Positions 27,801 through 33,800 of a stretch of DNA of 64,000 nt are shown here, piece by piece. Position 1 is the first letter of the stretch. Every line of letters begins with the position of its first letter. Below the pieces are notes generated by a model. It had not been told where the DNA came from and did not search any database. It saw nothing but the letters and a program-made list of their open reading frames with translations. The DNA lies in the NCBI GenBank assembly GCA_024734495.1, contig JALMQS010000099.1, positions 65,756,291 through 65,820,290 on the forward strand. Direction: 5' to 3'. The stretch comes from Forficula auricularia. Taxonomy: Eukaryota > Arthropoda > Insecta > Dermaptera > Forficulidae. A program made the translations under genes and the position numbers.

Positions 27801-30800
27801 GTAAGACCTTTTTATAAGAAATAATATGTTTATCTTTTAAGGACGTTCCCTAATATAGCTCAGATGCAGTCCGCTCTTTCCCCCACTCTTACATGAGCAG
27901 AAAGGCAAAAATATTTTCACTCTTCCTTTCTTAGATCTGGCAACATTGCATTCTTACCGACTCTAAAAGACAAAGAATAAAAAAAAAACACTTCTTGAAA
28001 CAGCTCAATGCGAAATTCTAGATGAGAACAGTATAGTTAGGTTGAGAGAATTCGGTAAAAATCTCAAATCCACAGCTGCAGAAGTTTTTTAGATATGGAA
28101 AAATTGAGTGATTTTAGTGCGACGTTGACAACTTATAAATATGTGTATTCTAAGTTATAAAAGGATTGCAAGAAAATCGATTTATTAGGGAACATCCTTA
28201 ATAGATTTCAATTAAATTCATATACCCATATAGTGTACCTTTTACTAGCCCTTGAGCTAAATATTAAATTCGGGCCTTTTTTTTAATACTTTTTATTTTA
28301 ACAAATACCTAGTGTATTATTTGAAAACAATTCAATTTTATTATTAACTGTATTGTTTTTAGGGTTTTGTAAAAAAGTAAAACGGAATCCTGTTAAGTGT
28401 TTATACAATATGTCTATCATAGCATTGTCTGCTTATCATAGGTTCAAAAGAAAATGCTAAAAAAGATAATACATTTTATAAATAAATTGAATCCAATTTT
28501 ATTTAAGGTAGTTCTTTCAAAAATGCAAAAATTCAAGTCTTCGAAACTTGGAATATAAGTCATTAAAAGAATAATAAACACATTGTTAAAATTTGAAGAC
28601 GATTTACCATACCAAATATAATAATAAAACTTGAGCAAGATGCGAGGTAGGTTTCACAAAAAAAGAAATAAAACAAAATTGAGTTTTGAATTCGATATAT
28701 TTCGTAGGTGAGCCCATCATCAGGTTTTCTCTGACTCCTGATGATGGGCTCACCCCCGAAATATATAGAATTCATAACTCAATTTTGTTTTATTTATTTT
28801 TTTTGTCAAACCTACCTCGCATCTTGCTCAAGTTTTATTATTATATTAAAATATTTCACCTAGAACCAACACCTAACTCCTTTAAAAGTTATTACCACAC
28901 CAAACATGAAATAATGGCAATTAAAAATGAGATTTTTACATATGGTAGATTGGGAAAAGGTGGGAAAATGATCATTATTTTTTTTTCTCATTGAAGGACT
29001 TTCACCATCTTGATGAAAAACTAAATTTGTTAGAATAATATATTCGGAGTAACTTAAAAAAAAAATTGAAATTATTTGCCTCGCTCGCTTATAGGTATAG
29101 ATAGATGTTTGGCACCGACTTCAAAAAGTAATTTCATGTTAATATTTCGTCATTTAGTTGTAACTAAATAAGATAATAATTATTTTATACCTTTTAGTGA
29201 ATTTGATTTGTTGCATTTAATTTTTTTGAAGTCTGTTTTATTTTTTTCTTAAAAATTATTTTTATATCGATATATTTTCAAAATATATTCTATATACTCC
29301 TTGCGATATATATCGAAAAATATATCGGAATTTTTTTTCACTTGCAAATACCAAAAGCAATTTTTTAATTGCGCAATATTATACGAAATTTTTATTTCAC
29401 AACATCACAAATATTAAAAAAATACTTTGACTAGGTACTCTAAACTCAAGAAAATAAAAATTTATGTCATGTATTGTAATAGAGAGGCGAAAAAAAATAC
29501 CATAATACTAGAAAAATTCCGACAATAAATCGCAGCCATCTGGCTGGCAAAGACTGCCCAAGCTTTTTTTTTAATCATTTTGTGGAAAGTAGTTTTTTTC
29601 ATTTTTTTGAGTTAATTTTTAAGTTTAAAAAAATGTACTCCACGTGACTATGACTACTGTTTTTGTTATATAACCAACCTAAGGTGAAACTAGCCTTGAA
29701 TATAAAAAAAAAATTGTATTTTTAAGATTAAATTATTTTTACTATCATAGGATGTTTTTATTTCTCAATTACAATTACTGGTTAGTTTTTGATATATTTT
29801 AATATCTAAAAATTAATTGAATGTTTTCTACATTTGATTCAATCGCGAATCAAATGTAGGGAATTTTTGTCAAATATTGAGTGAAAATAATATTTGAACT
29901 TACATATTTCTAACTTGAAATAATGATCTTAAATAAATTTTTCTAATTAATATAACAAAGAATAATTGGCATATCAATGAGAATTGTTTTTTACCGCGCT
30001 TATTTGAAAAAGATATTTATCGCGAGACTACTGCGGATTACGCTATTGAAGTCTGCGGCTCAAGTCTGGACCAAGAGATGTGATCCACTTAGCTACAATC
30101 CAACGTATGGATCACCCGAATGTCTAGCGGGCTATATGCAAAATGACGTTGGATTGTAGCTAAGTGGATCACATCTTTTTCTCTCTTGGTCCAGACTTAA
30201 GACCTCGCAGACTTCAATAGCGTTATCCGCAATAGTCTCGCGATAAATATCTTTTTCAAATAAGCGCGGTCAAAAACAATTCTCATTGATATGTCAATTA
30301 TTCTTTGTTATATTAATTAGAAAAACTATAAAAATTTATTAAAAATTAATTGATAAAAATATATCAATATAGCGCTACAAGCTATATCAATATATTAAAA
30401 TAATTTGCCATCACTGCTTACGGCATTCATTCACTTTACACTATTAAAAATTTATATCGAGACATTAGACTCTTTTTACTAATCTAAATAATAATTTATA
30501 TCTGATAATTTCTTAACAGGTAAAAAGAAGAAACGCGATAAGGACGATCATGAAAAGAAAAAGAAACATCGTAGTAAACGAGATAAATTGGATCCTAAGG
30601 ATTTGGATGAAACATTGGATCCGAAAAAATTCCGTGATGCTTTTCGAAATGATTTGCCAAAGGAAAGCCTTAGAAAAAGAAAAGGATTTGACGATGAAGA
30701 AGATTTTATGTATTCTGGCACCCAAGAGAAAAAAGAACTTAGGTTTGTTTTCACTTTTTTTTGCCCTTGGGGGAAAATAATTATATTTTGGTTCTGACTT

Positions 30801-33800
30801 TCTTACTTATTTTTTACAGACTTTTGGGTTTGGAAAATCTACCAGATCTTGAAGACCTTGAATCAAAACTTAGTGCTTACTATGCCCAGGTGGAAAAGGA
30901 TACTGGACTCTCTAAAGGGTAATTTCTTTTTTTTTAATTAGTTTTTCTCTTTTTATTCCTTTAATTTACTATTTAATTAAATTTATTAACCCCGTTCTCA
31001 AGGTAGTTGTTTTCGCGACAATACTAGCAAAAAGTTATTGCTAGAGTATATAGAACAGACAATAAGGATTCATAATTCATACGCCCAAAACTTTTTGCTG
31101 TTTATGTTCCGATTTTAGCCAATCCCGTGCTCGTTTGACAAATCTGGCACCATTGTAAGAGATTGAATATTTTTATATTAAAATGACAGATAAAATACAT
31201 TTTAAAGGTCGATTTATTTCTATAAAAATCGATTTTTAACAAATGTAATCAACGCCTAAGTTACACCTTTATACTTTTGAAAAAATCTAGCGTATGCGCG
31301 CTTTATACATCTTTCGCTGGTTAAATAAATGCGGTGTTGCCAAATTGTTTTTAGTGTAAATTTTTTTATACATTTTTCATTATTTATTCATTATTAATTC
31401 TCAAAAACTGTGTTGTAACTCTGAATCAAAATTGTCTTCAAATATGTATTGGTTATTGTTTAATGTTGGTTTAGTTTTTTATAAAAATGGAAAGAAGAGT
31501 TTCTTAATTATAATTAAATATGTATGTAAATTTTCCGATATCCCGAATAGTGCAATGTATGAGCCTGAAAAACTCTATTTTTGAAATTTAATATCTCCGG
31601 AACTATATTGTTCATTTCGTTTTGCCACCAATCGATGCAGAAGTATTTAAATAATAATCTCTCTAAATTTCAAAAATATCCTAAGAAAACCCATTTGGCG
31701 GAACAACTACCTTAAGTAAATTGAATAAAATAGAAATTAATTTTACTGATAGATGAGTTTTATTTTTATTTATTTATTTTTATTGATCCTGAACCTAGTC
31801 TTAAGATATTTTACATTCTTCCCTTGGAAATTGAATATAATTTCTATTTAAAATATACTATATGGCTATATGTTTAATTGTGAATGGACACCATTGAGAA
31901 ATTTTATGATAAAGATTTTAAAACTGAATGAAAGTTTGGTATTGCCTCAAATGCCTTTATAGGCCGGATACTACCTTTTTGTCACTCAGGTTCAATTTTA
32001 TGATCTGTGTAAGAAATATTCATCACAACTCGTGTTAACACCTTTTTCCAAAATTCGTAAAATAAACATTTTTATTTAAAATTATCTAGCCTTATAAAAA
32101 AATTAGAAATCTTTTATCTTTGTGAGTTTTGAACACAAACAAAATTAGAAACTAATCTAACTGTAAATTAATTCTCTTATTGGTGTATTTTTTTACAGTT
32201 CTACCTTAGAGAAAATGGATGAAAGGTGATTTTTTAATCTCTCCTTCTTCCCCTTTAGTTGTAGTCGACACATTTAATGAATTGATGTTTAATTTTTTTT
32301 TCTTTTTTCATATTTTTAGCCGTAATGATGAGAAGCCTGAGAAAAAGATGCGCCCTTCACTTAGTCCTTCTAGCAAAATCAAACCACAAAATATACCATC
32401 GCCAAAGGGAATGTACCTTCATCATGAAGATAAGAATGATAGAATCGAAAGAGGCGAAAGAGGTGAGAAACTTGAATAATTAAATTATTATTTTGATATT
32501 TATCTGTAGTTGTTTTAAAACTGATTTTATTTATTCTGTTGTAGAACTCAAGAAAGCAATTCCATCCGAACCTGTACCATCGTTATCTAAATGGAAAATG
32601 CACATTCCACCTATGGTTACTTCAACAAAGTACGTTTTATTAATTTTCAATACACATACCTACTGACTAGGTTAACATTTCTATTAACATTGAACATATT
32701 TATTATACCGAGGTTATCCAGAAAAAACGGACACCCATGAATATAGATATTAGCATATTTTTACATATGTGGGCGTATAAGGGGTCTAATCCTTAAAAGA
32801 ATTGAGATAACATCAGACATATAAGGGTGTATAGGAGAATATTCCTGATCTGTATCTATGTCTCAGCTCTTGTGAGAAATTAAACTGTTTTCAAAAAATT
32901 TGTCCTCATGCGAAATAGCTCTGAATAAGTTAATTTATTAGGTTGGTGCATCTGTACTTTATTTCAAATGACAAAATTTCAGCCTTATTAGTCGAAAATG
33001 AACGTATGTCATACAATAAGGCAAACTATACATTTTGCCTGTTTTTTTATTTAATGAGTGTGTTAGATCTCGCACCAAAAAAATACAACCTCTGTAGTCA
33101 TGTCTAAAATACAGCCCCACCCCGGATTACTTTTGCGACAACTTCTTGTATCCTTATAAAAAAAAGTAGCACATTTGCTCTTTCAGCAAAACTCAAGAGA
33201 CATTTTGAGATTTTAATTGTTTAATTGTTTTCTTAATAGCCTAAAATTAAATGTGATTTTTCATATATTGCATATGTATTTATTTCGTCGTTTTCGTGCA
33301 ACACTATTACAGCAAATTGGATACTTATGTTACGTCTGAAGCAATCATGTTGTTAATTTGACCATTTGCGCTAATAGGCTAGACGTATCTTTCATTGTTG
33401 ACTGAAAATGCTAGTGTCAATCTCCTTTTTGTAGGGGGGGTCGGGTAGGCTAGGCGGTAGCATGTCAGCCAGCTAACCAAGAGGACCCGAGTTCGAATCC
33501 GGCTCGAGGCATCCGGCTAAAATCTGACCCCCGAGGTAGAGACAAATTTAAAAATAAAAATAAATAGTATCGTAAATGGCTTATGGCTACAATGGCCGAA
33601 AAGCCAAAAAAAAAAAAATCTCCTTTTTGTAAAAAGATCAACCAACCTAATCGAGCACAGTTTAGCATAAAAGCTTGACTTTTTGCAAATAAACTAATTT
33701 CTCAAAAGCGCTGTGACATATTCATACCACGTACCACCTACAGGCACACAGTACATAGGAATATATAAATAGATAATAGTGTGTCGGGTACTCTCCTGAT

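Larger units (their letters stand above)
28617..28891. mobile_element. Penelope-like fold-back insertion with inverted hammerhead-like pair
   Basis: Inserted in the family A MITE with a 13-bp direct repeat (TTACCATACCAAA at 28604, TTACCACACCAAA at 28892). Arms carry AAAACAAAATTGAGTTTTGA, GAATTCGATATATTTCG and AGGTGAGCCCATCATCAGG and their complements. The right edge holds GTTTCACC-type sequence plus AGAACCAACACC, shared with the Penelope fragment at 13.5 kb. Confidence 0.7.
28503..29083 (+). repeat. Family A TTAA MITE, copy 4, split and truncated
   Basis: The left end TTAAGGTAGTTCTTTC is kept. At 28617-28891 it is split by a Penelope-derived fold-back, and the right end is lost where it abuts the ACCGACTTC-type fragment at 29084. 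Confidence 0.7.
31716..33418. other. Introns 15-18 outside exons
   Basis: AT-rich intron sequence between exons 15 and 19. A stretch at 32700-33400 has no recognised repeat end. Confidence 0.35.

Noticed and set aside
28563..28994. Open frames reading MNSIYF-type proteins on both strands
   Set aside because: They are mirror translations of the two arms of the Penelope-derived fold-back, with no coding evidence.
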